Numbered from the stretch's first letter, positions 34,972 to 44,750 are shown. The stretch is 64,000 nucleotides of DNA from Pseudomonas vancouverensis (GCF_004348895.1 NZ_RRZK01000036.1:124001-188000), one strand, 5' to 3'. A program made the numbers and translations. Notes: a model not told the origin generated them from the letters alone.

Positions 34972-36339
34972 TCAGGCGTAGTAGTCGACGGCGCTGGAGC
35001 CGATCACGCTGGTGGTCGCAGCGGCGACTTCAGCGATGCCCGGCGCGATGTCGTCGTCAGCGGCATCGAGACGACCACCGGAAGCGTTCGTACGCCCGCT
35101 CTGGCTCTGCTGCGCCTGTTGCTGGCCTTGCTGGGAGTTACGCGACTGGTCGGACACGTTGACGTCCACCTGCCCCATCCCCTGTTGCACGAACATCTCG
35201 CGCAAACGGTGCATCTGGCCGTCCAGCGCTTCGCGCACGCCCGGGTGGGCGCTCATGAAGGTGACCTGGGTCTGCTGATCGGGAATCATGTTGACGCGGA
35301 TATCCAGGCGTCCGAGCTCGGCCGGCTGCAACTGGATGTCCGCCGCCTTGAGATTGGCGCTGGACAGGTACATGACCCGGTTCACCACCTCTTCAGTCCA
35401 GCCGCTCTGATGCATGGCGATCGGCTGGTTCACCGGCAGGGCATTGGCGGTTTTCGGCGTGGCAGCCTGGGTCAGCGCCGCCAGGCGGTTGGCGAAATCA
35501 TCGACACGGGTGTCGCTGCTCGCTGACTTGAGATCCTTGAGACCGTCATCGATCAAACCGGTAAACGCCTTGTCACCACCTTGGCTGGTGCTGTCCTTGT
35601 CAGCCTGGACATCCAGCATGCTGGCCATGCCGGCGGCGAATGTCTGCGCGGACGTCAGTTCGCCGTCAGCCTGAGCCTGTGCCGGAGTCGGTGCGGATTT
35701 GGCCGGTGTCTGGCTGGAGGCCGAGACGTGACCGCTCTGCTCCATCGCCAGACGCAGCGCCGGCATGGCGTCGAGCGGGTCGGCTTCAGGGTCGAAATCG
35801 TCGGTCGCCGCCGGCGCCGGCGATGGAGCCGGTGCTGGCGTTGCGGCGACTGCGGCCGTGACGGCGACCGCCGGCTCAGTGGTTGCCTGCACGACCGGAG
35901 CCACTGGCTGCGGCGCAGGCGCTACAGGCTGGACGACTTGCTGCACAACCGGATCGAGCGTCGGATCAGGCAATGTCGCGTCGGTAACCGGCGCCTGGTC
36001 AGCATCGGAAGAATCGTCATCGGCCGTTTTGTCGTCAGCCTTTGCCGGTTTATCGGCGGGCAAGGAATTGCCGCTATCGGCAACCGCCGGCGCAGGTGCG
36101 GCAGATTTGTCGTCGCCGGCATCCTTTTTTGCAGGCACATCGGGGGTCTTGTCACGCGTCGGCTTCAGCGGCCCGTCACTGGCCAGCGCCACCTTGTGCT
36201 GGGCATGACTGGCGAACACCCGAGCGAAGCTGGCGCCTTTGTCCCCGGCCTCAGAGGCCGGCGCCGGGGTATTGGCGGGGGCAGCCTGAGTCTTGGCCTG
36301 CGTGGCGGCCTGAAGAATGGAATTGGGGTTAACGGGCAT
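34972..36339 (-). CDS. fliK: Flagellar hook-length control protein FliK
   Basis: This 455-aa protein has a long Ala/Pro/Asp-rich disordered N-terminal region (about 1-300) and a C-terminal Flg_hook domain (about 325-410; LQPAELGRLDIRVNMIPDQQ, VREALDGQMHRLREMF). The last segment is Gln/Ser-rich. FliK measures hook length and triggers the FlhB substrate switch. It has its own sigma-54 promoter match upstream and its own hairpin downstream, so it may form a separate transcription unit. Confidence 0.92.
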   Translation of the reverse strand: MPVNPNSILQAATQAKTQAAPANTPAPASEAGDKGASFARVFASHAQHKVALASDGPLKPTRDKTPDVPAKKDAGDDKSAAPAPAVADSGNSLPADKPAKADDKTADDDSSDADQAPVTDATLPDPTLDPVVQQVVQPVAPAPQPVAPVVQATTEPAVAVTAAVAATPAPAPSPAPAATDDFDPEADPLDAMPALRLAMEQSGHVSASSQTPAKSAPTPAQAQADGELTSAQTFAAGMASMLDVQADKDSTSQGGDKAFTGLIDDGLKDLKSASSDTRVDDFANRLAALTQAATPKTANALPVNQPIAMHQSGWTEEVVNRVMYLSSANLKAADIQLQPAELGRLDIRVNMIPDQQTQVTFMSAHPGVREALDGQMHRLREMFVQQGMGQVDVNVSDQSRNSQQGQQQAQQSQSGRTNASGGRLDAADDDIAPGIAEVAAATTSVIGSSAVDYYA

Positions 36340-36389
36340 GAAACAGTCTCCGCTGCACGGGGCTCGTAGGTACAGTTGGAAAAATTAGC

Positions 36390-36405
36390 TGCAAAGGTCG
36401 AGCCA
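36390..36405 (-). promoter_or_regulatory. Sigma-54 promoter of fliK
   Basis: TGGCTCGACCTTTGCA on the minus strand has GG-N10-GC with TTGCA, about 50 bp upstream of the fliK ATG. It overlaps a hairpin that could terminate the preceding hptB transcript. Confidence 0.65.
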
Positions 36406-36419
36406 GTTTCACTCGACCT
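36395..36419. terminator. Hairpin between hptB and fliK overlapping the fliK promoter
   Basis: AGGTCGAG (36395-36402) pairs with CTCGACCT (36412-36419) over a nine-base loop. On the minus strand a short TTT follows. It lies 20 bp past the hptB stop codon. It probably terminates or attenuates the hsbA-hsbR-hptB transcript, and it contains the -24 element of the fliK sigma-54 promoter. Confidence 0.5.
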
Positions 36420-36438
36420 GCACAAAAGCACGGATTGC

Positions 36439-36789
36439 TCAGCTTTCCGTCACGGATCGCTGGCGCTCTGCTTCGTAAAGTGGGCGGACAAGGGCAAACT
36501 CGCCGGCAATGTCGGCAATCAAAGGCTGTACATCGCCAAGCGGGTTATCTTTGGCCTGCCGTTCGAGCAGGCAACACAATTCAGCCAGGCGCAAAGCACC
36601 CAGATTGCTGCTGCTGCCTTTGAAGCTGTGGGCCGCTTCAATGATCTGCGCAGGGCTTTGGGCATTGTGCAATTGCTGCAATCGCGATTCTGAATCGGCG
36701 AGGAAGGTGTCCAGCAACGCTGAATATTCGCCTTCCATGACTTCTTGCAACGCACTCAATACGTCGCGACTCAAATGTATCTCAGCCAC
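36439..36789 (-). CDS. hptB: Histidine phosphotransfer protein HptB
   Basis: This 116-aa Hpt domain has phospho-acceptor His54 (AAHSFKGSSSNLGA). HptB relays phosphate from hybrid kinases to the receiver of HsbR, affecting motility, biofilm and the Gac/Rsm output in Pseudomonas. The start is GTG 36789 with AAGGAG seven bases upstream. Its location directly after hsbR fits the HptB-HsbR-HsbA pathway. In P. aeruginosa, to my knowledge, these genes lie outside the fli operon. Confidence 0.88.
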   Translation of the reverse strand: MAEIHLSRDVLSALQEVMEGEYSALLDTFLADSESRLQQLHNAQSPAQIIEAAHSFKGSSSNLGALRLAELCCLLERQAKDNPLGDVQPLIADIAGEFALVRPLYEAERQRSVTES

Positions 36790-36819
36790 TTGTTCACTCC
36801 TTGATCAAGAACACGCGGA

Positions 36820-38517
36820 TTATGCCAGAGCCTCCCAGAAAAACTCCACGCGGGCACTCCTGCCATCGTCGTTCCAGCTTGCATTACGCCCCAATTGCCG
36901 GATCAGACTCACGCCACGACCCGACAGACGGATGTCATCAAGGGGCCTTGCCATGACCTGTGCCACATCGAATCCTTTGCCGCTGTCCTCGACATGAATG
37001 CTCAAGCGCCCGCCCTCGGCAGTCGGCGCCACCTGCAGATGAACCCGCACGAAACCCTCCTCCAGCCCCTCCAGGCGCGTACAGCGCTGTTGATAGTAGC
37101 GTGTAAAACCTGCGGCATCGCGCTTGAGGCTGGAATCGAGCCCCAGCACACCGTGTTCAAGGGCATTGGAATAGAGTTCGGCGAGCACACTGTATAGCGC
37201 ACTGCTCTGCGCACGCAGGCCATGCACCTCCATCAACAACTGCAACAGGTAGGGCAGCGGATTAAAGCGCTTGAGCGTTTCGGCGCGGAATTCAAAGCTC
37301 ACCGACCAATCCAGCGGGCACGACTGGCCGCTGTCGGAGTAGACCAGTACCGGTGCATCGATGTGTGTCGGCTCCGGCAGGCTGACTTCGACCATGCTGA
37401 CATCATCGCGCGCTTCCCCACCGAAGACCTTCAGCGCCTGCTCGACTTCCTGAAACAACAAGTCGGGCTCGCGATTGGCTGCAAACACCTGATGCAAGCG
37501 CTCCACGCCGAACAGTTGATCATTGGCATCGCAGGTATCGATTACCCCATCGGACAACAGGAAAACCCGGTCACCCAGTGCCATGGGGAACACTTCGGTG
37601 CGATCGTCGAAAGCTTCAGGGCTCAGCACGCCAAGCGGCAGATGGCGCGCGGCAAGCAGCGTCCGCTCGCCAGTGGCGATGTGATGCAGGTAACCGTCCG
37701 GCATCCCCCCGTTCCAGACCTCCACTGCGCGGCGCTGGACGCTGACACAGAGCAATGTGGCACAACAGAACATATCGACGGGCAGAATGCGCTTGAGCTT
37801 GGCGTTCATCTCACGCAGGGTTTCCGCCAGCCCGTAACCCTTGGCGGTCATGCCGTAAAAGACTTCTGCCAGGGGCATGGCGCCCACTGCCGCCGGCAAG
37901 CCGTGGCCGGTGAAATCACCGAGCAGCACATGCATGTCGCCGGCCGGGGTATAGGCCGCCAGTAGCAAGTCACCGTTGAACAGCGCATAGGGCGATTGCA
38001 GGTAACGGATATTCTTCGCGGCATTCAGGCAGCCGGAGTGCGCCACCTTGTCGAACACCGCCTTGGCCACGCGCTGCTCGTTGAGCAGGTAGTCGTGATG
38101 CCGGGCGATCTGGTCGCGCTGCTGCAACACCGTTTCCTGCAAACGGCGCAAGCGATCCATCGCCTTGATCTTGGCGGCGAGAATCACCTGGTTGTAGGGT
38201 TTTGCCAGAAAGTCGTCGCCACCCACTTCCAGGCAGCGCGCCAGGGCCTCGCTTTCGGACAAGGAGGTGAGAAAGATAATCGGCACCAGGGTTTCCCCAG
38301 CCAGTGCCTTGATTTGCCGAGCCGCCTCGAAGCCGTCCATGACCGGCATCATCGCGTCCATCAGCACCAGGTGCGGGCGCTGCTGACGGAAGGTATCGAC
38401 CGCTTCGGCGCCGTTGGCCGCCGTCAGCACGGCGTGCCCCTGCCGGCGCAAAATGCTCGACAGCAGCATGCGATCGGCGGCGCTGTCCTCGGCAATCAGG
38501 ATCGTCAGCGAATCCAT
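36820..38517 (-). CDS. hsbR: Response regulator with PP2C phosphatase and anti-sigma kinase domains, HsbR
   Basis: This 565-aa protein has a receiver domain (1-125, phospho-Asp54 in LMDAMMPVMDG), a PP2C/SpoIIE phosphatase domain (about 175-390, LLGDFTGHGLPAAVGA, LLSDGVIDT) and a HATPase_c anti-sigma-type kinase domain (about 440-565, LYSNALEHG, VEDSGKGFD). It phosphorylates or dephosphorylates HsbA according to the receiver state. I use ATG 38517 (MDSLTILIAED); a TTG overlapping the hsbA stop codon would add six residues. No clear ribosome binding site settles this. Confidence 0.88.
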   Translation of the reverse strand: MDSLTILIAEDSAADRMLLSSILRRQGHAVLTAANGAEAVDTFRQQRPHLVLMDAMMPVMDGFEAARQIKALAGETLVPIIFLTSLSESEALARCLEVGGDDFLAKPYNQVILAAKIKAMDRLRRLQETVLQQRDQIARHHDYLLNEQRVAKAVFDKVAHSGCLNAAKNIRYLQSPYALFNGDLLLAAYTPAGDMHVLLGDFTGHGLPAAVGAMPLAEVFYGMTAKGYGLAETLREMNAKLKRILPVDMFCCATLLCVSVQRRAVEVWNGGMPDGYLHHIATGERTLLAARHLPLGVLSPEAFDDRTEVFPMALGDRVFLLSDGVIDTCDANDQLFGVERLHQVFAANREPDLLFQEVEQALKVFGGEARDDVSMVEVSLPEPTHIDAPVLVYSDSGQSCPLDWSVSFEFRAETLKRFNPLPYLLQLLMEVHGLRAQSSALYSVLAELYSNALEHGVLGLDSSLKRDAAGFTRYYQQRCTRLEGLEEGFVRVHLQVAPTAEGGRLSIHVEDSGKGFDVAQVMARPLDDIRLSGRGVSLIRQLGRNASWNDDGRSARVEFFWEALA

Positions 38518-38531
38518 CGGCTGCACGGCGA

Positions 38532-38828
38532 TCAAGTGATGTCGAACAGTTTGTCGAAATTGGAGATGGCGAGGATCTTGCGCACGTCCGTGCTGCTGTT
38601 GATGACGCGGATATCGGAGTCCTCGCCGCCCGCGTGATCACGCAGCAGGAGCAACATGCCCAGCGCCGAGCTGTCGAGGTAGGTCGCCTCTTTCAGGTCG
38701 ACGACCACTGCCGAGAGCTTCCGCTTTTCGTAGGTTTCCCGAAACGCCTGATGCTTGGCGAAATCGAATCGGCCCTTGATCGAGATCGTCAGCTTCCCGT
38801 CCTCGGAGACTTCTGTAAGGACTGACAT
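38532..38828 (-). CDS. hsbA: Anti-sigma factor antagonist HsbA (STAS domain)
   Basis: This 98-aa STAS domain has the phospho-serine site YLDSSALGM (Ser53/Ser54). HsbA is the substrate of HsbR and binds either FlgM (freeing FliA) or a diguanylate cyclase in P. aeruginosa, linking this switch to flagellar gene expression and c-di-GMP. ATG 38828 (MSVLTEVSEDG) is the right start; the frame upstream runs into fliJ. It is 73 bp from fliJ, so probably on the fliE-fliJ transcript. Confidence 0.88.
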   Translation of the reverse strand: MSVLTEVSEDGKLTISIKGRFDFAKHQAFRETYEKRKLSAVVVDLKEATYLDSSALGMLLLLRDHAGGEDSDIRVINSSTDVRKILAISNFDKLFDIT

Positions 38829-38901
38829 GTCATGGCTTCCTTGTCGCTGGAATACGTTCAGAAGGTGTAGCAGTTGAGCAGAGCAGGAGCAAGAGCGCCC
38901 G

Positions 38902-39351
38902 TCAATACGGGGACTGCCGGGGCAAACGCTGGGACAACTCGTCGAGCAGCTTCTGCTCGCGCTTGTCTTCCAGCACCCGCGCCTCATCGGCATAACGCTG
39001 CACCAGTTTGCGCAGCCCCTCGACACGGGCAAAGGCCTGCTGCCAGGCTTCCCGGGATTTGTTCAGGTTATTCTGGTGCCAGGCCAGGCTTTGCCGTTGC
39101 TGGTCGATCGCCGTGCCCAGTTGCGCAAGAAACCCCTGGTAGCCTAGCAACCACTGACCAGAGACCCCACCACTGCCGCGCACGATCCATTGCTCCTGAT
39201 AGTCGAGACGGAAGGCTTCGAGGTCAGCCAGCTTGCTTTCTGCCAATCGCACCTGACCCTGGAAGTGCCCCAGACGCTGGACTGCGGTTTTCTCGGCCTT
39301 TTCGGCCATTTCCACCACCGGCGCCAGCCGCCCTGCCCGACTCAGAGCCAT
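38902..39351 (-). CDS. fliJ: Flagellar export protein FliJ
   Basis: This 149-aa all-helical protein has a coiled-coil pattern throughout (AEKAEKTAVQRLGHFQGQVR, LRKLVQRYADEARVLEDKRE). FliJ is the central stalk of the FliI ATPase ring and escorts chaperones. Size and position (after fliI by 6 bp) match the family, which is weakly conserved in sequence. Confidence 0.9.
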   Translation of the reverse strand: MALSRAGRLAPVVEMAEKAEKTAVQRLGHFQGQVRLAESKLADLEAFRLDYQEQWIVRGSGGVSGQWLLGYQGFLAQLGTAIDQQRQSLAWHQNNLNKSREAWQQAFARVEGLRKLVQRYADEARVLEDKREQKLLDELSQRLPRQSPY

Positions 39352-39357
39352 GACCGG

Positions 39358-40716
39358 TTAGCCGCCCGCCGCTGGGGCGAAGATCGAGGCAAGGTACGCT
39401 TCGCTTTCGCCCAGGCTGATGCTGTCGTTGAGGCCCTGACGCAGGTATTTGACCAATTGCGGTTGCAGGGAAATCGCCAGGTCGGTCTCGCGATCGCCGC
39501 CGGCGACGTAGGCGCCGACGCTGATCAGGTCGCGGCTCTGCTGATAGCGTGACCACAACTGCTTGAAGTATTGCGAACGGGCCATGTGCTCCGGCGAGAC
39601 CACCGCCGGCATCACCCGGCTGATGGAGGCTTCGATGTCGATGGCCGGGTAGTGACCTTCTTCCGCCAAGCGTCGAGACAGCACGATGTGCCCGTCGAGC
39701 ACACCCCGCGCCGAGTCCGCAATCGGGTCCTGCTGGTCATCACCTTCAGACAACACGGTATAGAAAGCCGTGATCGAACCACCGCCCTTCTCGGCATTAC
39801 CGGCGCGCTCCACCAGTTTCGGCAACTTGGCGAACACCGACGGCGGATAGCCCTTGGTCGCCGGTGGCTCACCGATGGCCAGGGCGATTTCCCGCTGGGC
39901 CTGGGCGAAACGGGTCAGCGAATCCATCAGCAACAGGACGTTCTTGCCCTTGTCGCGGAAATATTCGGCAATGCGCGTGCAGTACATGGCCGCGCGCAAA
40001 CGCATCAGCGGCGCATCGTCCGCCGGGGACGCCACCACCACCGAGCGCTTGAGCCCTTCTTCACCGAGGATGTGCTCGATGAACTCTTTAACTTCACGAC
40101 CCCGCTCACCGATCAGGCCGACGACAATGATGTCGGCCTCGGTAAAGCGGGTCATCATGCCCAGCAGTACGGACTTACCGACACCGGTACCGGCGAACAG
40201 ACCCAACCGCTGGCCGCGACCGACCGTCAACATACCGTTGATGGAACGGATGCCCACGTCCAGCGGCTCGCTGATCGGTTCACGCTTGAGCGGGTTGATG
40301 GTCGGGCCGTCCATCGGCACCCAGTCTTCGGCTTTCATGCCACCCTTGCCGTCGAGGGCACGGCCGGCACCATCGAGTACTCGCCCGAGCATGCTCATGC
40401 CCATGGGCAGGCGACCGGTGTCAGCCAGAGGCACCACGCGGGCACCCGGGGCGATGCCGGCCACGCTGCCCACCGGCATCAGGAACACCTTGCTGCCGGA
40501 GAAGCCCATGACTTCGGCTTCAACTTGAACCGGGTGATAGCTGTCGTCGTTGATGACCATGCAGCGGCTACCCATGGCGGCACGCAAGCCTTCGGCTTCG
40601 AGGGTCAGGCCGACCATGCGCAGCAGGCGGCCTTCGAGAATAGGCGCGCCAGCCAGTTCGGTCGCCTCGGCATAGCTGCCCAGGCGCTTGGCGAAACTGG
40701 TGCGTTCAAGGTGCAT
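39358..40716 (-). CDS. fliI: Flagellar export ATPase FliI
   Basis: This 452-aa F1-beta-like ATPase has Walker A GTGVGKS (176-182), the GERGREV motif, Walker [18 protein letters not shown] and [15 protein letters not shown]. It energises flagellar export at the base. It overlaps fliH by 11 bp. The N-terminal ~25 residues bind FliH. Confidence 0.96.
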   Translation of the reverse strand: MHLERTSFAKRLGSYAEATELAGAPILEGRLLRMVGLTLEAEGLRAAMGSRCMVINDDSYHPVQVEAEVMGFSGSKVFLMPVGSVAGIAPGARVVPLADTGRLPMGMSMLGRVLDGAGRALDGKGGMKAEDWVPMDGPTINPLKREPISEPLDVGIRSINGMLTVGRGQRLGLFAGTGVGKSVLLGMMTRFTEADIIVVGLIGERGREVKEFIEHILGEEGLKRSVVVASPADDAPLMRLRAAMYCTRIAEYFRDKGKNVLLLMDSLTRFAQAQREIALAIGEPPATKGYPPSVFAKLPKLVERAGNAEKGGGSITAFYTVLSEGDDQQDPIADSARGVLDGHIVLSRRLAEEGHYPAIDIEASISRVMPAVVSPEHMARSQYFKQLWSRYQQSRDLISVGAYVAGGDRETDLAISLQPQLVKYLRQGLNDSISLGESEAYLASIFAPAAGG

Positions 40717-41503
40717 CAGGGGCGTCCGGCTCTGGCTCGACCGCAGGCTTGCTGTCGATCGGCAATTCCAGGCTCAAGTCGGGCGCGGCCGGGTGCAGCG
40801 CCTGTTCATGCAACTGATCGAACAACTTGTCCATCACCCGCGCAACGCGGGTTTCGACGGTGGCGTCGATGCGGCTGTGCTCGGTCTCGACGCGGCAGCC
40901 ACCCGGCAGCAACGACTCGTCTTCGACAATGCGCCAGCTTTCTTCATGGCGCTCGCGCAGGGCTTTGACCTGTTCGAAATCTTGCGGATTGATGTACAAC
41001 CGCACATTGCCGACGCCCAGCGGCAACAGCTTCAGCGCATCGCGCATGACGTGTTCGATTTGCGTCGAATCAATGGCCAACTCGCGTTGAATCACCTGTC
41101 GGGTGATGTGCTGCACGAGGTCGACCAGGGATTTTTCGATCTGCGTGTCCTGCTCGGCGATAGGCTCGAACAGGTGCGTCATCAATTGCTCGAGTGCCGC
41201 AACCTTGGCGGTCAGCACCACTTCGGCTTCTTGGCGGACGCGCAGCGTGGTGCTGTGGAATCCTTCCTTTTCGCCCACGGCGAAACCTTCGTTATAGGCT
41301 TCCTGACGAATGCTCTCGAGCTCTTCGAGGGTCAGTGGCTGGACTTCCTCCAGCGGCACCTCTTCCATTTCCGGCGGCTCGGGTTCCGGCTCCGGTTCAG
41401 GCTCGGGTTTGGGCGGATCGAAGCTGGGCAGTGCCCAGGTATCGAAGCCGCTGACATCCCTGGCCCGGATCAGGTCAGAGAGCGAATCATCATTCTTGAC
41501 CAT
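40706..41503 (-). CDS. fliH: Flagellar export regulator FliH
   Basis: This 265-aa protein has an acidic Pro/Glu-rich N-terminal segment with tandem PEPEPEPE-type repeats (about 28-50) and a GxxxG-poor coiled coil (about 60-140). The C-terminal V-ATPase E-subunit-like domain spans about 140-240. It tethers FliI to the C-ring and regulates its ATPase. The start is 4 bp after fliG. Confidence 0.92.
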   Translation of the reverse strand: MVKNDDSLSDLIRARDVSGFDTWALPSFDPPKPEPEPEPEPEPPEMEEVPLEEVQPLTLEELESIRQEAYNEGFAVGEKEGFHSTTLRVRQEAEVVLTAKVAALEQLMTHLFEPIAEQDTQIEKSLVDLVQHITRQVIQRELAIDSTQIEHVMRDALKLLPLGVGNVRLYINPQDFEQVKALRERHEESWRIVEDESLLPGGCRVETEHSRIDATVETRVARVMDKLFDQLHEQALHPAAPDLSLELPIDSKPAVEPEPDAPDAP

Positions 41504-41507
41504 GGTG

Positions 41508-42527
41508 TTAGATCATTTCCTCGCCGCCCTTGCCGCCGAGAACGATCTCTCCGGCTTCGGCCATACGGCGGGCGATGGTGAGGATTTCCTTCTGCGCGGT
41601 TTCCACGTCGCTGACGCGCACCGGGCCCTTGGCTTCGAGGTCGTCGCGCAACAGTTCGGCGGCACGCTTGGACATGTTCTTGAAGATCTTTTCCTTGACG
41701 CCTTCGTCCGAACCCTTGAGGGCCAACACCAGTACATCGGAGGACACTTCGCGCAACAGCGCCTGAATGCCGCGGTCGTCGACGTCGGCCAGGTTGTTGA
41801 ACACGAACATGAGGTCTTCGATCTGACCGGACAGGTCTTCGTCGACTTCGCGAATCGAGTCCATGAGCTGGCCCTCGATCGAGCTGTCGAGGAAGTTCAT
41901 GATGTCCGCCGCGCGCTTGATGCCACCCAGGGTGGTGCGCGAGGCATTCGAGTTGCCGGAGAACTGCTTCTCGAGGATCTGGTTGAGCTCTTTCAGGGCG
42001 GCCGGCTGTACGGTGTTCAGCGAGGAAACCCGCAGAATGATGTCCAGTCGTACCTTGTGATCGAAGTTGCCCAGCACTTCACCGGCCTGATCCGGGTCGA
42101 GGTAAGCAACCACGATGGCCTGGATCTGCGGGTGTTCGTAACGGATCACGTCGGCGACGGCGCGCGGCTCCATCCACTTCAGGCTGTCGAGGCCGCTGGT
42201 GTTGCCACCGAGCAGGATGCGGTCGATCAGGCCGTTGGCCTTGTCTTCGCCCAGGGCCTGGGTGAGCATCTTGCGCACATAGTCATCGGAGCCGACGCCG
42301 AGGCTGGTCTGATCGCCGACGATGTCGACGAACTCGCTCATCACCTGCTCGACCTGCTCGCGGTGCACATTGCCCATCTGCGCCATGGCCACGCCGACGC
42401 GCTGAACCTCTTTGGGCCCCATGTGGCGCAGGACCTGAGCGGCGTCGGTGGAACCGAGGGACAGCAACAGGATCGCGGCCTTGTCGACCTTGTTGAGTTT
42501 GACGGTAGCGGGTCGGTTATCACTCAT
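41508..42527 (-). CDS. fliG: Flagellar motor switch protein FliG
   Basis: This 339-aa protein has an N-terminal FliF-binding domain (KVDKAAILLLSLGSTDAAQV) and a middle domain with EHPQIQAIVVAYLDPDQAG. The C-terminal torque helix region (SSDVLVLALKGSDEGVKEKI, AAELLRDDLEAKGPVRVSDV) carries the charged residues that meet the stator. It overlaps fliF by 8 bp. Confidence 0.96.
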   Translation of the reverse strand: MSDNRPATVKLNKVDKAAILLLSLGSTDAAQVLRHMGPKEVQRVGVAMAQMGNVHREQVEQVMSEFVDIVGDQTSLGVGSDDYVRKMLTQALGEDKANGLIDRILLGGNTSGLDSLKWMEPRAVADVIRYEHPQIQAIVVAYLDPDQAGEVLGNFDHKVRLDIILRVSSLNTVQPAALKELNQILEKQFSGNSNASRTTLGGIKRAADIMNFLDSSIEGQLMDSIREVDEDLSGQIEDLMFVFNNLADVDDRGIQALLREVSSDVLVLALKGSDEGVKEKIFKNMSKRAAELLRDDLEAKGPVRVSDVETAQKEILTIARRMAEAGEIVLGGKGGEEMI

Positions 42528-44307
42528 CTGCGTTAATCCACTCTTTCACGACCTGGGCCACGCGACCCGGATCTTCGGCCACCAGACTCTTGATTGCGTT
42601 CAACTGTGCGTCATAGCCTTCGCTCGGGCTTGGCAGCAGGATGCTTTGCGGGCCGCCCAGGCTCACGCGGTCGTTGGCCAGTTCGCCATCCAGACCGCCC
42701 ATGCCGCCGAGTTCGACGTCGCTGCCGATACCGGCCAGGTGCTTGCCCTTGCCGCCACCGGTGATGTTGTTGAGCACCGGACGCAGCACGCCAAACACCA
42801 GCACCAGGATGAACAGGACACCCAGCACTTGCTTGACGATGTCCCAGAACCACGGCTGGGAGTAGAACGGAATGTCGGCAATCACTTCGCCGCGCTCGGC
42901 GGAGAACGGCATGTTGATCACGCTGACGCTGTCGCCACGGCTGGCATCGAAGCCGACCGCGTCCTGCACCAGACGGGTGAAGCGCGCCAATTCGTCGGCG
43001 CTCCACGGCGCGCGAGTGGTCTCGCCATTGGCCGGGTTGATCTTGACCTGATCATCGACCACCACCGACACCGACAGGCGATTCAATCGGCCCTGCTGCT
43101 GCTTGGTGTGGCTGATGGAACGGTCGAGTTCGAAGTTCTTGGTCGACTGCGAACGCTTGTCTGCCGGGTATGGCGCAAGCATCGGCTGGCCGGTGGCCGG
43201 GTCCATGATCTGCTGGCCGTTGGCATCGATCAACGGTTGACCCGGCTGCACCATGCCGGCGGAGGCGGTGGCACCACCGGTGGTTTGCGGCGCGGAGGCC
43301 GGCGACGGCGGCTGGTTGCTCAAAGCCCCCGGCACACCTTGCGGGCCGTTGCTCGCAGTGCGTTGCTCGTTGACCGACTGCTCGCTGCGCAAGGCAGGCT
43401 GGTCCGGGTTGAATTGTTCAGAGGTCGACTCTACGGCGCTGAAGTCGACGTCAGCCGACACTTCGGCTTTGTAACGATCGTTGCCCAACACCGGTTGCAG
43501 GATGTTGTGCACACGCTGGGTGAGCATGCTTTCCATGCGGCGGCTGTAATCGAACTGCTTGCCGGCCATGGTCAGTTCGGAGTTTTCCGCCTGATCGGAG
43601 AGCAGGTTGCCCTTCTGGTCGACGACAGTGATCTGCGACTTGCTCAGTTCCGGAACGCTGGTTGCCACCAGGTTGATGATCGCCACCACCTGACCCGGCT
43701 CAAGGGAACGACCGGAGTACAGCTCAACCAGTACCGACGCGCTCGGCTTGCGCTCATCGCGCACGAACACCGAGCTTTTCGGAATCGCCAGGTGCACTCG
43801 GGCACCCTTGACGTTGTTCAGGGCAGAAATGGTGCGGGCCAGTTCACCTTCAAGACCGCGACGATAACGGGTCGCTTCCATGAACTGGCTGGTGCCCAGG
43901 CCCTGCTCCTTGTCGAGAATCTCGAAACCGATGTTGCCGTCGCTGGGAGTGACACCAGCGGCAGCCAGTTTCAGACGTGCGCGCGGCAGGTCGTCAGCCT
44001 TGACCAGCAAGGCACCGGAATTGGGTTCGACGGTGTAGGGAATATCGGCGGAGGCCAGGGTATCCATGACCTGCTTGGCGTCCATACCGGCAAGGCTGCC
44101 GTACAGAGGCCGGTAGTCCGGCTGCTGGGACCACAGCACCACGGCAAAACCAATCGCCACACTGGCAGCCAGGCCGACCAACAGGCCCACCTGACGCAAC
44201 ATGGTCATCTCGGAGAGGTTTTCCAGGAAGGACAGCCCGAACAGCGGCGGTTTGCCGTCTACCGGGGTGGCCTTGGCCGGAACATTATCGGCGACTGCTT
44301 CTGCCAT
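42520..44307 (-). CDS. fliF: Flagellar MS-ring protein FliF
   Basis: This 595-aa protein has two membrane helices (about 37-57 and 465-485) bracketing a large periplasmic region with ring-building motifs. The first of these is YRPLYGSLAGMDAKQVMDTL. A Gln/Pro/Gly-rich insertion lies at about 315-370. The C-terminal FliG-binding tail ends RVAQVVKEWINADE. It is the first structural ring assembled. Confidence 0.96.
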   Translation of the reverse strand: MAEAVADNVPAKATPVDGKPPLFGLSFLENLSEMTMLRQVGLLVGLAASVAIGFAVVLWSQQPDYRPLYGSLAGMDAKQVMDTLASADIPYTVEPNSGALLVKADDLPRARLKLAAAGVTPSDGNIGFEILDKEQGLGTSQFMEATRYRRGLEGELARTISALNNVKGARVHLAIPKSSVFVRDERKPSASVLVELYSGRSLEPGQVVAIINLVATSVPELSKSQITVVDQKGNLLSDQAENSELTMAGKQFDYSRRMESMLTQRVHNILQPVLGNDRYKAEVSADVDFSAVESTSEQFNPDQPALRSEQSVNEQRTASNGPQGVPGALSNQPPSPASAPQTTGGATASAGMVQPGQPLIDANGQQIMDPATGQPMLAPYPADKRSQSTKNFELDRSISHTKQQQGRLNRLSVSVVVDDQVKINPANGETTRAPWSADELARFTRLVQDAVGFDASRGDSVSVINMPFSAERGEVIADIPFYSQPWFWDIVKQVLGVLFILVLVFGVLRPVLNNITGGGKGKHLAGIGSDVELGGMGGLDGELANDRVSLGGPQSILLPSPSEGYDAQLNAIKSLVAEDPGRVAQVVKEWINADE

Positions 44308-44322
44308 GACTCAATCTCGTCC

Positions 44323-44652
44323 TTAAACCGGCATCTGCATGATGTCTTGATAGGCTTGAACCAGCTTGTTACGTACTTGGGTCAATGCCTGGAACGACAC
44401 GCTGGCCTTCTGCGAGGAAATCATCACATCGGTCAGGTCGACGCCGCTTTTACCGATTTCGAAGGCATTGGCCAACTGAGTCGAGGCCTGCTGGGTGTCA
44501 TTCACTTTATTGACGGCCTGACCGAGCAGATCGGAAAAGCTGCTGCCCGCCATTTCAGGGACTGCGGACGTCGATTTCGGCGCAGCCATGGCATCCATTT
44601 GCATGGCGCGCATGTCCAACATCATCCGATTGAATTCAATACCTTGGCTCAT
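44323..44652 (-). CDS. fliE: Flagellar hook-basal body protein FliE
   Basis: This 109-aa protein has the FliE core [40 protein letters not shown] and a C-terminal helix ending QDIMQMPV. It joins the MS ring to the rod. ATG 44652 is used; the frame further upstream overlaps the promoter and terminator. It leads the fliEFGHIJ operon and has a near-consensus sigma-54 promoter 60 bp upstream. Confidence 0.94.
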   Translation of the reverse strand: MSQGIEFNRMMLDMRAMQMDAMAAPKSTSAVPEMAGSSFSDLLGQAVNKVNDTQQASTQLANAFEIGKSGVDLTDVMISSQKASVSFQALTQVRNKLVQAYQDIMQMPV

Positions 44653-44713
44653 GGTCTGCTCTCGTTGGCGGCCCGCAATTTTTTGACACTCACTCAGCGG
44701 GTAATGAGGTGTT

Positions 44714-44729
44714 AGCAACAAGGGTGCCA
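44714..44729 (-). promoter_or_regulatory. Sigma-54 promoter of fliEFGHIJ
   Basis: TGGCACCCTTGTTGCT on the minus strand matches the sigma-54 consensus (TGGCAC-N5-TTGCT). It is the best match in the window, 62-77 bp upstream of fliE. FleR is the known activator of this operon in Pseudomonas. Confidence 0.85.
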
Positions 44730-44750
44730 GCTCCATGGCCTCTCTGAACA

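Noticed and set aside
42448-44715. 755-codon open frame opposite fliF/fliE
   Set aside because: Antisense to well-defined FliF and FliE; composition typical of complement of biased codons.
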